This document shows positions 45,001 through 58,900 of a stretch of 64,000 nucleotides of DNA, one piece after another; position 1 is the stretch's first letter, and each line of letters begins with the position of its first letter. Below the pieces are notes generated by a model. It ran no database searches and was not told the origin of the DNA. It saw only the letters and a program-made list of their open reading frames with translations. This stretch comes from Adenophora triphylla var. japonica (lineage: Eukaryota > Streptophyta > Magnoliopsida > Asterales > Campanulaceae): the NCBI GenBank assembly GCA_022495995.1, contig JAFEMH010001363.1, forward strand, positions 422,266-486,265, written 5' to 3'. Made by a program: the position numbers and the translations under genes.

Positions 45001-45244
45001 CTCCCTCCGTCCCACAATTATGTAGAATTTTTGGTTCGGCACGGATATTAAGGTAAAAAGTGATAAAGGTAATGTGTTGTGAGTGTAAAAGTAAAATAGG
45101 AGAGAGAATGAGTGGAGAGAATAGTAAATTTAAAAAGTATTGTGAGTAGAGAGAAGTGGGTCCCATTTCCATTTTAGAAAATTACTGATTATTGTGGGAC
45201 GCCCAAAAGGGAAATTTTTCGGTATTATTGTGGGACGGAGGGAG
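45001..45244. mobile_element. Stowaway-type MITE, left copy
   Basis: 244 bp with TIRs CTCCCTCCGTCCCACAAT and ATTGTGGGACGGAGGGAG, flanked by TA on both sides (44999-45000 and 45245-45246), the Tc1/mariner signature. The interior is non-autonomous; the ORF over it is incidental. An almost identical copy lies inverted at 59588-59831. Confidence 0.93.
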
Positions 45245-48200
45245 TATAGGATAGTCCGTCCCTCTTTTCTTCTATATACTTTCATTTATTTAGTTTTTTT
45301 CTATCTTTTTTATATACTTTTTTTAAAAAAAAACCAATAATTAACAAAGTCTTAAATATTATTTCCTAGTGAATAAAAATTAAAAAAAATAAATATAGGG
45401 TAGTTTGTCCCTCTTTTCTTCTATATACTTTCATTTATTTTGTATTTTTCTATCTTTTTTATATACCCTTAAAAAAAACCGCTAATTGAGAAATTCTAAA
45501 ATATTATTTCCAAGTGAATAAAAAATTAAAATAAATACAATAAATAAATATAGGGTAGTCCGTCCCTCTTTTCTTTTATATACTTTTATTTATTTAGTAT
45601 TTTCTATCTTTTTTAATATACCTTTTTTTTTTAAAAAAAAACACAAATTAACAAAGTATAAAATATTATTTCCTAGTGAATATAAAATTAAAAAAATAAA
45701 ATAAATAAATATAGGGTAGCCCGTGCCTCTTTTCTTCTATATACTTTCAATTATATAGTTTTTTTCTATCTTTTTTATATACCTTTTTTAAAAAAAAAAA
45801 AAAACCAATAATTAAAAAAGTCTAAAATCTTATTTCCTATTGAATAGAAAATTAAAAAAAATAAAATAAATAAATATAGGGTAGTACGTCCCTCTTTTCT
45901 TATATATACTTTCATTTATTTAGCTTTTTTCTATCTTTTTTTCTATACCTATTTTTTTTAAAAAAAAACCACTAATTAAAAAAGTCTAAAATATTATTTC
46001 CTAGGTGAATAAAAAACAAAATAAATAAATATAGGGTAGTCCGTCCCTCTTTTCTTCTATATACTTTCATTTATTTAGTTTTTTTCTATCCTTTTTTATA
46101 TACCTTTAAAAAAAATCACTATTTGAGAAAGTCTAAAATATTAATTACAAGTGAATAAAAAATTTAAAAAAAATAAAATAAATAAATATTGGGTCGTCCG
46201 TCCCACTTTTCTTCTATATACTTTCATTTATTTAGTTTTTTTCTATCTTTTTTTATATACCTTTAAAAAAACCACTAATTGAGAAAGTCTAAAATATTAT
46301 TTCCTAGGTGAATGAAAAATAAAATAAATAAATCTAGGGTAGTCCGTCCCTCTTTTCTTCTATATACTTTCATTTATTTAGTATTTTTCTATCTTTTTTT
46401 ATATACCTTTAAAAAAACCACTAATTGAGAAAGTCTAAAATATTATTTCCTAGTGAATAAAAAATTAAAAAAAAAAAATAAATATAGGGTAGTCCGTCCC
46501 TCTTTTCTTCTATATACTTTCATTTATTTAGTTTTTTCTATCTTTTTTTATATACCTTTAAAAAAATTCACTAATTGAGAAAGTCTAAAATATTATTTCC
46601 TAGAGAATAAAAAATTAAAAAAATAAAATAAATAAATATAGGGTAGTCCGTCCCTCTTTTCTTCTTTATACTTTCATTTATTTTGTTTTTTATATCTTTT
46701 TTTATATACCTTTTTTTAAAAAAACCACTAATTAACAAAGTCTAAAATATTATTTTCAAGTGAATAAAAAATAAAAAAAATAAAAAAATAAATAGAGGGT
46801 AGTTCGTCCCTCTTTTCTTCTATATACTTTCATTTATTTAGTTTTTTTTTCTATCTTTTTTATATACCATTTTTTTAAATACTAATTAACAAAGTCTAAA
46901 ATATTATTTCCAAGCGATTAAAAAATTAAAAAAATAAATAAATATAGGGTAGTCCATCCCTCTTTTCTTATATATACTATCATTTATTTAGTTTTTTTCT
47001 ATCTTTTTTTATATACCTTTAAAAAAATCACTAATTGAGAAAGTCTAAAATATTATTTCCTAGAGAATAAAAATTAAAAAAAATAAAATCTATAAATATA
47101 GGGTAGTCCATCCCTCTTTTCTTCTATATACTTTTATTTATTTAGTTTTTTTTTATCTTTTTTTATATACCTTTTTAAAAAAAAACCACTAATTAACAAA
47201 GTCTTAAATATAATTTCTTAGTGAATAAAAATTAAAAAAAATAAATATAGGGTAGTTTGTCCCTCTTTTCTTCTATATACTTTCATTTATTTTGTATTAT
47301 TATATCTTTTTTTATATACCTTTAAAAAAAACCACTAATTGATAAAGTCTAAAATATTATTTCCAAGTGAATAAAAAATTAAAATAAATAAAATAAATAA
47401 ATATTGGGTAATCCGTCCCTCTTTTCTTTTATATACTTTTATTTATTTAGTATTTTCTATCTTTTTTATATACCTTTTTTTAAAAAAAAAAAAACTACAA
47501 ATTAACAAAGTATTAAATATTATTTCCTAGTGAATAAAAAATTAAAAAAAATAAATATAGGGTAGTCCGTGCCTCTTTTCTTCTATATAATTTCAATTAT
47601 TTAGTTTTTTTCTATCTTTTTTTATATACCTTTTTTTAAAAAAAAACCAAAAATTAAAAAAGTCTAAAATCTTATTTCCTATTGAATAGAAAATTAAAAA
47701 ATTAAAAAAAATAACTATAGGGTAGTCTGTCCCTCTTTTCTTCTATATACTTTCATTTATTTAGTTTTTTCTATCTTTTTTTCTATACCTTTTTTTAAAA
47801 AAAAAAATCACTAATTAAAAAAGTCTAAAATATTATTTCCTAGTGAATAAAAAATAAAAATAAATAAATATAGGGTAGTCCGTCCCTCTTTTCTTCTATA
47901 TACTTTCATTTATTTAGTATTTTTCTATCTTTTTTTCTATACCTTTAAAAAAAACCACTAATTGAGAAAGTCTAAAATATTATTTCCAAGTGAATAAAAA
48001 AATAAATAAATAAATAAATATAGGGTAGTCCGTCCCTCTTTTCTTCTATATACTTTCATTTATTTAGTATTTTTCTATCTTTTTTTATATACCTTTAAAA
48101 AAAACCACTAATTGAGAAAGTCTAAAATATTATTTCCTAGAGAATAAAAATTAAAATAAATAAAATAAATAAATATAGGGTAGTCCATCCCTCTTTTCTT

Positions 48201-49523
48201 CTATATACTTTTATTTATTTAGTTTTTTTCTATCTTTTTTTATATACCTTTTTAAAAAAAAACCACTAATTAACAAAGTCTTAAATATAATTTCTTAGTG
48301 AATAAAAATTAAAAAAAATAAATATAGGGTAGTCCGTGCCTCTTTTCTTCTATATACTTTCAATTATTTAGTTTTTTTCTATCTTTTTTTATATACCTTT
48401 TTTTTAAAAAAAAAAAACCACTAATTAACAAAGTATAAAATATTATTTCCTAGAGAATAAAAATTAAAATCTATAAATATAGGGTAGTCCGTCCCTCTTT
48501 TCTTCTATATACTTTCATTTATTTAGTATTTTTCTATTTTTTTTTCTATACCTTTAAAAAAACCACTAATTGAGAAAGTCTAAAATATTATTTCCAAGTG
48601 AATAAAAAATTAAAATAAATAAAATAAATAAATATTGGGTCATCCGTCCCACTTTTCTTCTATATACTTTCATTTATTTAGTTTTTTTCTATCTTTTTTT
48701 ATATACCTTTAAAAAAAACCACTAATTGAGAAAGTCTAAAATATTATTTCCTAGAGAATAAAAAATTAAAAAATATTAAATAAATAAATATAGGATAGTC
48801 CGTCCCTCTTTTCTTCTATATACTTTCATTTATTTAGTTTTTTTCTATCTTTTTTTATATATATTTTTTTTTTAAAAAAACACTAATTAACAAAGTCTAA
48901 AATATTATTTCCTAGTGAATAAAAAATAAAAAAAAATAAAACAATAAATATACGGTAGTTCGTCCCTCTTTTCTTCTATATACTTTCATTTATTTAATTT
49001 TTTCTATCTTTTTTTATATTCCTTTTTTTTAAAAAAAAATACTAATTAAAAAAGTCTAAAATATTATTTCCTAGTGAATAAAAAATAAAATAAATAAATA
49101 TAGGGTAGTCCATCCCTCTTTTCTTCTATATACTTTCATTTATTTAGTTTTTTTCTATCTTTTTTTTATATACCTTTAAAAAAAATCACTAATTGAAAAG
49201 TCTAAAATATTATTTCCTAGAGAATAAAAAATTAAATAAAATCAAATAAATAAATATAGGGTAGTCCGTCCCTCTTTTCTTCTATATACTTTCATTTATT
49301 TAGTTTTTTTCTATCTTTTTTATATACTTTTTTTAAAAAAAAAAACCACTAATTAACAAAGTCTTAAATATTATTTCCTAGTAAATTAAAATAAATAAAT
49401 ATAGGGTAGTTTGTCCCTCTTTTCTTCTATATACTTTCATTTATTTTGTATTTTTCTATCTTTTTTTAAATACCTTTAAAAAAAACCACTAATTGAGAAA
49501 GTCTAAAATATTATTTCCAAATG

Positions 49524-49555
<32 letters not shown>

Positions 49556-51384
49556 TAGGGTAGTCCGTCCCTCTTTTCTTCTATATACTTTCAATTATTT
49601 AGTTTTTTTCTATCTTTTTTTATATACCTTTTTAAAAAAAAAAACAATAATTAACAAAGACTAAAATCTTATTTCCTATTGAATAGAAAATTTAAAAAAA
49701 TAAAATAAATAAATATAGGGTAGTACGTCCCTCTTTTCTTATATATACTTTCATTTATTTAGTTTTTTTCTATCTTTTTTTCTATACCTTTTTTTTAAAA
49801 AAAAAAAACCACTAATTAACAAAGTCTAAAATATTATTTCCTAGGTGAATAAAAAACAAAATAAATAAATATAGGGTAGTCTGTCCCTCTTTTCTTCTAT
49901 ATACTTTCATTTATTTAGTATTTTCTATCTTTTTTTGTATACCTTTAAAAAAAACCACTAATTGAAAAAGTCTAAAATATTATTTACTAGTGAATAAACA
50001 ATTAAAAAAAATAAATATAGGGTATTCCGTCCCTCTTTTCTTCTATATACTTTCATTTATTTAGTTTTTTTCTATCTTTATTTCTGTACCTTTTTTAAAA
50101 AAAAACTACTAATTAACAAAGTCTAAAATATTATTTCCTAGTGAATGAAAAATTAAAATAAATAAAATAAATTAATATAGGGTAGTCCGTCCCTCTTTTC
50201 TTCTATATACTTTCATTTATTTAGTTTTTTTCTATCTTTTTTTATATACTTTTTTTAAAAAAAAAAAACCACTAATTAACAAAGTCTTAAATATAATTTC
50301 TTAGCGAATAAAAATTAAAAAAAAAACAAAAAATAAAATAAATATAGGGTAGTCCGTCCCTCTTTTCTTCTATATACTTTCGTTTATTTAGTTTTTTTCT
50401 ATCTTTTTTTATATACCTTTTTAAAAAAAACCACTAATTAACAAAGTCTAAAATATTATTTCCTAGTGAATAAAAAATAAAAATAAATAAATATAGGGTA
50501 GTCCGTGCCTCTTTTCTTCTATATACTTTCATTTATTTAGTTTTTTTCTATCTTTTTTTATATACCTTTTTTTTTTAAAAAAAATCACTAATTAACAAAG
50601 TCTAAAATATTATTTTCTAGTGAATAAAAAATAAAAATAAATAAATATAGGGTAGTCCGTCCCCCTTTTCTTCTATATACTTTCATTTATTTAGTATTTT
50701 TCTATCTTTTTTTATATACCTTTAAAAAAACCACTAATTGAGAAAGTCTAAAATATTATTTCCAAGAGAATAAAAATTAAAAAAAAAATAAATAAATAAA
50801 TATAGGGTAGTCCGTCCCTCTTTTCTTCTATATACTTTCATTTATTTAGTATTTTTCTATCTTTTTTTATATACCTTTAAAAAAAACCACTAATTGAGAA
50901 AGTCTAAAATATTATTTCCTAGAGAATAAAAATTAAAAAAAATAAAATCTATAAATATAGGGTAGTCTGTCCCTCTTTTCTTCTATATACTTTCATTTTT
51001 TTGGTTTTTTCTATCTTTTTTTTATATTTTTTTTTAAAAAAAACCACTAATTAACAATATCTAAAATATTATTACCTAGTGAATAAAAAATAAAAAAAAT
51101 AAAAATAAATAAACATAGGGTAGTCAGTCCCTCTTTTCTTCTATATACTTTCATTTATTTAGTTTTTTTCTATCTTTTTTTATATACCTTTTTTAAAAAA
51201 AAAACCACTAATTAATAAAGTCTAAAATATTATTTCCTAGTGAATAAAAAATAAAAAAAATAAATTTAGGGTGGTCCGTCCCTCTTTTCTTCTATATACT
51301 TTCATTTATTTAGTTTTTTTCTATCTTTTTTATATACCTTTTTTTTAAAAAAAAAACCACTTATTAACAAAGTCTAAAATATTA

Positions 51385-51609
51385 CTACCTCCGTCCCAAT
51401 CTAAATGTCCAAGTCAACAAAAAAAAAAGTTTGACTTAGACATAAATGCAAATCTAATCATCCTATTGAAATTTTAAAAATTATTATTGATAAATAATTA
51501 ATTTATTTATCAATAACAATTTTTAAAATTTCAATAGGATGATTAGATTACATTATCTAAGTCAAACTTTTTGAGGGCGCAATTGGACATTTAGATTGGA
51601 ATGGACAGA
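51385..51609. mobile_element. second MITE, foldback type
   Basis: About 225 bp starting CTACCTCCGTCCCAATCTAAATGTCCAA; its end has the reverse complement of TCCAATCTAAATGTCCAA and GTCCATTCC. The interior is an almost complete hairpin (AAGTTTGACTTAGA...TCTAAGTCAAACTTT; CATCCTATTGAAATTTTAAAAATT and its complement). It interrupts a minisatellite unit within AATATTA. Flanks AATATTA/AATATTT do not give a clean TA duplication, so the family (Stowaway-like) is uncertain. Confidence 0.75.
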
Positions 51610-52935
51610 GAATATTTCTTAGTGAATAAAAAATAAAATAAATAAATATAGGGTAGTCCTTCCCTCTTTTCTTCTATATACTTTCATTTATTTAGTATTT
51701 TTCTATCTTTTTTTATATACCTTAAAAAAAACCACTAATTGAGAAAGTCTAAAATATTATTTCCTAGAGAATAAAAATTAAATAAAATAAAAAAAATAAA
51801 TATAGGGTAGTCCGTCCCTCTTTTCTTCTAAATACTTTCGTTTATTTAGTTTTTTTCTATCTTTTTTTATATACCTTTTTTTTAAAAAAAACCACTAATT
51901 AACAAAGTTTAAAATCTTATTTCCTAGTGAATAAAAAATTAAAAAAAATAACTATAGGGTAGTCTGTGCCTCTTTTCTTCTATATACTTTCATTTATTTA
52001 GTTTTTTTCTATCTTTTTTTATATACCTTTTTTTTTAAAAAAAACAAAACACTAATTAACAAAGTCTAAAATATTATTTCCTAGTGAATAAAAAATAAAA
52101 AAAAATAAATATAGGGTAGTCCTTCCCTCTTTTCTTCTATATACTTTCATTTATATAGTTTTTTTCTATCTTTTTTATATACCTTTTAAAAAAAACCACT
52201 AGTTAACAAAGTCTAAAATATTATTTCCTAGTGAATAAAAAATTAAAAAAATAAATAAATAAATATAGGGTAGTCCGTCCCTCTTTTCTTCTATATACTT
52301 TCATTTATTTAGTTTTTTCTATCTTTTTTTCTATACCTTTTTTTTTAAAAAAATCCACTAATTAACAAAGTTTAAAATCTTATTTCCTTGTGAATAAAAA
52401 ATTAAAAAAAAATAAATATAGGGTAGTCCTATTGAAATTTTAAAAAACCACTTCTTGATAAAGTCTAATTCATATTATTTATTAAAATTTCTTTTTTATA
52501 TCTTTTTTTTTAAAAAACCACTAATTAACAAAGTCTAAAATATTATTTCCTAGTGAATAAAAAATAAAAATAATAAATATAGGGTAGTCCGTGCCTCTTT
52601 TCTTCTATATACTTTTATTTATTTAGTTTTTTCTATCTTTTTTTCTATACCTTTTTTTTAAAAAAAAAACCACTAATTAACAAAGTTTAAAATCTTATTT
52701 CCTTGTGAATAAAAAAAAAATGAATATAGGGTAGTCCGTGCCTCTTTTCTTCTATAAACTTTCATTTATTAAGTTTTTTTCTATCTTTTTAATATACCTT
52801 TTTTTTAAAAAAAACCACTTATTAAAAAAGTCTAAAATATTATTTCCTAGTGAATAAAAAATTAAAAAAAATAAATAAATAAATTTACCTCTTTTCTTCT
52901 ATATACTTTCATTTATTTAGTTTTTCTATTTTTTT

Positions 52936-55900
52936 ATTCACTAGGAAATAATATTTTAGACTTTCTCTAATTAATAGTTTTTTTTATAAAGAAAGGTATA
53001 GAATAAAAAGATAGAAAAAACTAAATAAATGAAACTGTAAGTTCAAAGAAGTGGGAAAAGTCTATTTTATTTATTTATTTATTCACTAGAAATACTCTTA
53101 TTCACAAATTTTTCCAAATTGACCTCTAGGAAATAATAGTTTGACTTAGATTTTATTCTCAATAGTAGTGGTTTTTTTAAAAATTATATAAAAAAGATAG
53201 GATAAATTAATACTATTTATAAAATGAAAGTATTATAAGAAGGAAAGGTGAAGGTACAGGACTACCCTATATTTATGTCTATTTTAAACTTTTATTGTTA
53301 ATTTAAATGGTTCATTCGCTTAGAAATAGATATTTTAGACTTTTTGTTAATTGAGTGGTTTTTTTTAAAAAAAAAAAATAATTATATAAAAAAAGATGAA
53401 AAAAACTAAATAAATTAAAAAGTATTTATTATAGAAGAAAAGAGGCACGTGACTACTCTATATTTATTTATTTTATTTATTAATTTTTTATTCACTAAGG
53501 AAATAACTATTTTTTAGACTTTATTGAAATTAGTGGATTTTTAAAAAAAGGTATATAAAAAAGATAGAAAAAAAACCTAAATAAATGAAAGTATATAGAA
53601 GAAAAGAGGTTTATTACCCTATATTTGACTTTATTTTTTAATTTTTTTAATTTTTTATTAACTTGGAAATAATCCTTTGACCTTATTAATTTGTAGTTTT
53701 TTAAAAAAAAAGGTATATATTGAAGAAGAGGAACAGGTCTTATATTTATTTATTTTCATCTCACTAGGAAATTAATATTTTTAGACTTTGTTAAATTAGT
53801 GGTTTTTTTAAAAAAAAAAAGGTATATAAAAAAAGATATAAAGAAGAAACTAAATAAATGAAAGTATATAGAAGAAAAGGAGGAGACATACCCTATATTT
53901 ATTTATTTTATTTTATTGTTTTTATTCACTAGGAAATAATATTTTAGACTTTGTTAATTCATAGTGGTTTTTTTAAAAAAAAGGTATATAAAAAGATAAG
54001 AAAAAACTAACATAAATGAAAGTATATAGAAGAAAGAGGGACAGATCTACCCTATATTTATTTTATTTTTTAATTTTTTAATTTTTTAAAAATACTAGGA
54101 AATAATAATATTTTAGACTTTTTTAATTAGTGGTTTTTAAAAAAAAAGGTATTTATAAAAGATAGAAAAAAGTAAATAAACGAAAGTATATAGAAGAAAG
54201 AGGTGTGACGGACTACCCTATATTTATTTTTCTTTTTTTTTTTATTCACTAGGAAATAATATTTTAGACTTTTTGTTAATTAAGTGGTTTTTTAAAAAGA
54301 AGAAGGTATATAAAAAAGATGAGAAAAAAAACTAAATAAATGAAAGTACTCATAGAAGAAAGGAGAGGACTACCTATTATTTATTTTATTTATTTTTTTT
54401 ATTTTTATTCACTTGGAAATAAATATTTTTAAACTTTGTTAATTAGTGGTTTTTTTAAAAAAGAAGGTATATAGGAAAAAGATAGAAAAAAACTAAATAA
54501 ATGAAAGTATTATAGAAGAAAGAGGGACGGACTACCCTATATTGTTTATTTTATTTTATTTAATTTTATTCACTAGGAAATAATATTTTAGACTTTTCTC
54601 AATTAGTGGTTTTTTTTTAAAAAAGGTATATAAAAAAAAAGATGAGAAAAAAACTAAATAAATGAAAGTATATAGAAGAAAAGGAGGAGACTGTACCCTA
54701 TATTTATTTATTTTATTTTATTTTAAATTTTATCAATAGGAAATGAGATTTTAGACTTTTTTAATTATTTGTTTTTAAAAAAAAAAAGGTATTGAAAAAA
54801 AGATAGAAAAAACTAAATAAATGAAAGTATATAGAAGAAAAGAGGCACGGACTACCCTATATTTATTTATTTTTATTTATTATTCACTTTAGTAGATAAA
54901 TAAGATTTAGACTTTTTTAATTAATTAGTGTTTTTAAAAAAAAAGGTATAGAAAAAGATAGGAAAAAAAACTAAATAAATAAAAGTATATGGAAGAAAAG
55001 AGGGACGGACTACCCTATATTTATGTATTTTCGTTTTGTTCACCTAGGAAATAATATTTTAGACTTTGTTAAGTAGTGGTTTTTTTTTAAAAAAGGTATA
55101 GAAAAAAGATGAAAAAAACTAAATAAATGAAAGTATATATAAGAAAAGAGGGACGTGCTGCCTATGTTTATTTTATTTTTTTTTTAAATTTTCTGACTAG
55201 GAAATAAGATTTTGAGTCTTTTGTTAATTAGTGGTTTTTTTTTAAAAGGTATATAAAAAGAAGATGAAAAAAACTAAATAAGTGAAAGTATATAGAAGAA
55301 AAGAGGGACGGACTTCCTATATTTATTATTTATTTATTTAATTTTTATTCACTTAGAAATAATATTTTAGACTTTTTGTAATTAGTGGTTTTTTTTAAAG
55401 GGGTATTTAAAAAAGATAAGAAAATACAAAATAAATGAAATTATATAGAAGAAAAGAGGGACAAACTACCTATGTTTATTATTTTATTTTTTATTTACTA
55501 GGAAATATTATTTAAGTTTTTGTTAATTAGTGGTTTTTACAAAAAGGTATATAAAAAAGATAGAAAAAAACTAAATAAATGAAAGTATATAGAAGAAAGA
55601 GGGACTGACTTCCCTATATTTATTTATTTGATTTTATTTAATTTTTATTCACTGCAGGAAATATTTTAAAACTTTCAATTAGTGGTTGTTTTAAAGGTAT
55701 ATAAAAAAGATAGAAAAAAACTAAATAAATGAAAGTATATAGAAGAAAAAAGAGATGGACTACCCTATATTTATTTATTTTATTTTTATTCACTAGGAAA
55801 TAATATTTTAGACTTTGTTAATTAGTATTTTTTAAAGGAATATAAAAAGATGAAAAAATAAATGAAGGTATATAGAAGAAAAGAGGACAGGCTACGTATA

Positions 55901-58900
55901 TTTATTTTTTTATTTTTTTTTATTTTTATTCACTAGGAAAATAATATTTTAGACTTTGTTAATTAGTGTTTTTAAAAATATATATAAAAAGAGATAGAAA
56001 GAGCTAAATAAAATGAAAGTATATAGGAAGAAAAGAGGGACGGACTACCTATAGTTATTTATTTAATATTTTTAATTGTTTTATTCTCTAGAAATAATAT
56101 TTTAGACTTTCTCAATTAGTGGTTTTTTTAAAAGGTATATAAAAAGATAGAAAAAAACTAAAATAAATGTAAGTATATAAGAAAAGAAAAGTCAGACCAT
56201 GGACTATTAATATTTATTTATTTTATTTTTTAAATTTTTATTCACTTGGAAATAATATTACAGACTTTCTCAATTAGTGGTTTTTTAAAATTATATAAAA
56301 AAAAGATAAAAAAAAATACTAAATAAATGAGAAAGTATATAGAAGAAAAGAGGGACGGACTACCCTATATTTATTTATTTTAATTTTTTTATTCACTAGG
56401 AAAGAATATTTTAGACTTTGTTAATTAGTGATTTTTTTAAAAGGTATATAAAAAAGATAGAAAAAAACTAAATAAATGAAAGTATATAGAAAGAAAAGAA
56501 GGACGGACCACCCTATATTTATTTTTTATTTTTATTCACTAGGAAATAATATTTTAGACTTTGTTAATTAGTGGCTTTTTTTTTAAAAAAGGTATATAAA
56601 AAGATAGAAAAAAACTAAAATAAATGAAAGTATATAGAAGAAAAGAGGGATGGACTATCCTATATTTATTTTTATTATAATATTTTTTTTAATTTTTTAT
56701 TCTCTTAGGAAATAATATTTTAGACTTTCTCAATTAGTGGCTTTTTTACAAGGTATATAAAAAGATAGAAAAAACTAAATAAATGAAAGTATATAGAAGA
56801 AAAGAGGGACGGAATACCCTATATTTATTTATTTTTTTTTTAAATTTTTTTATTCACTTGGAAATAATATTTTAGACTTTCTCAATTAGTGGTTTTTTAA
56901 GGTATATAAAAAGATAGAAAAAACTAAATAAATGAAAGTATATAGAAAAGAGGACGGACTACCCTATATTTATTTATTTTTGTTTTTTATTCACCTAGGA
57001 AATAATATTTTAGACTTTTTTTAATTAGTGTTTTTTTAAAAAAGGTATAGAAAAGATAGAAAAAACTAAATAAATGAAAGTATATATAAGAAAAGAGGGA
57101 CGTACTACCCTATATTTATTTATTTTATTTTTTAATTTTCTATTCAATAGGAAATAAGATTTTAGACTTTGTTAATTATTAGTTTTTTTTTTAAAAGGTA
57201 TATAAAAAAAGATAGAAAAAAACTAAATAATTGAAAGTATATAGAAGAAAAGAGGCACAGGCTACCCTATATTTATTTATTTAATTTTTTAATTTTTTAT
57301 TCACTAGGAAATAATATTTAATACTTTGTTAATTTGTAGTTTTTTTTTTTTTAAAAAAGGTATAAAAAAGATAGAAAATACTAAATAAATAAAAGTATAT
57401 AAAAGAAAAGAGGGACGGATTACCCAATATTTATTTATTTTATTTATTTTAATTTTTTATTCACTTGGAAATAATATTTTAGACTTTATCAATTAGTGGT
57501 TTTTTTTAAAGGTATATAAAAAAAGATATAATAATACAAAATAAATGAAAGTATATAGAAGAAAAGAGGGACAAACTACCCTATATTTATTTATTTTATT
57601 TTTTATTCACTAGGAAATAATATTTAAGACTTTGTTAATTAGTTGTTTTTTTTAAAAAAAAAGTATATAAAAAAGATAGAATAAAACTAAATAAATGAAA
57701 GTATATAGAAGAAAAGAGGGATGGACTACCCTATATTTATTTATTTATTTTTTTTTTAATTTTTATTCTCTAGGAAATAATATTTTAGACTTTCTCAATT
57801 AGTGATTTTTAAAAGGTATAAAAAAAGATAGAAAAAAACTAAATAAATGAAAGTATATAGAAGAAAAGAGGGATGGACTACTCGATATTTATTTATTTTA
57901 TTTTTATTCACTAGTAAATAATATTTTAGACTTTGTTAATTAGTATTTTTTTAAAAAAAAAAAGGTATATAAAAAAGATAGAAAAAAATTAAATAAATGA
58001 AAGTATGTAGAAGAAAAGAGGGACGAACTACCCTCTATTGATTTTTTTATTTTTTTTATTTTTATTCACTAGGAAATAATATTTTAGACTTTGTTAATTA
58101 GTGGTTTTTTTTAAAAAAAGGTATATAAAGAAAGATAGAAAAAAACAAAATAAATGAAAGTATAAAGAAGAAAAGAGGGACGGACTACCCTATATTTATT
58201 TATTTTATTTTTTTAATTTTTTATTCTCTAGGAAATAATATTTTAGACTTTCTCAATTAGTGAATTTTTTTAAAGGTATATAAAAAAAGATAGAAAAAAA
58301 CTAAATAAATAAAAGTATATAGAAGAAAAGAGGGACGTACTACCGTATATTTATTTATTTTTTATTTTTTTAATTTTTATTCACTTGGAAATAATATTTT
58401 AGACTTTCTCAATTAGTGGTTTTTTTAAAGGTATATAAAAAAAGATAGAAAATAACTAAATAATTGAAAGTATATAGAAGAAAGAGGGACGGACTACCCT
58501 AGATTTATTTATTTTATTTTCATTCACCTAGGAAATAATATTTTAGACTTTCACAATTAGTTGGTTTTTTTAAAGGTATATAAAAGATAGAAAAAAACTA
58601 AATAAATGAAAGTATATAGAAGAAAAGTGGGACGGACGACCCAATATTTATTTATTTTATTTTTAAATTTTTATTCACTTGTAATTAATATTTTAGACTT
58701 TCTCAAATAGTGATTTTTTTTAAAGGTATATAAAAAGGATAGAAAAAAACTAAATAAATGAAAGTATATAGAAGAAAAGAGGGACAGACTACCTTATATT
58801 TATTTATTTATTTATTTTTTATTCACCTAGGAAATAATATTTTATACTTTTTTAATTAGTGGTTTTTTTTTAAAGAAAAAAGGTATAGAAAAAAAATAGA

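Larger units (their letters stand above)
43089..52935 (+). repeat. AT-rich minisatellite, forward array, about 158 bp per unit
   Basis: About 60 units. Each reads AAATATAGGGTAGTCCGTCC, CTCTTTTCTTCTATATACTT, TCATTTATTTAGTTTTTTTC, TATC..TATATACC, a T-run/A-run (TTTTTTTAAAAAAA), CCACTAATTAACAAAGTC and ATTTCCTAGTGAATAAAAA. Units differ in run lengths and in AACAAAG versus GAGAAAG. There is no coding capacity. Two MITEs are inserted in this half. Confidence 0.95.

Noticed and set aside
44966..45172. 68-codon ORF, repeated at 59660-59866
   Set aside because: It lies mostly in a non-autonomous Stowaway MITE; no transposase motif.
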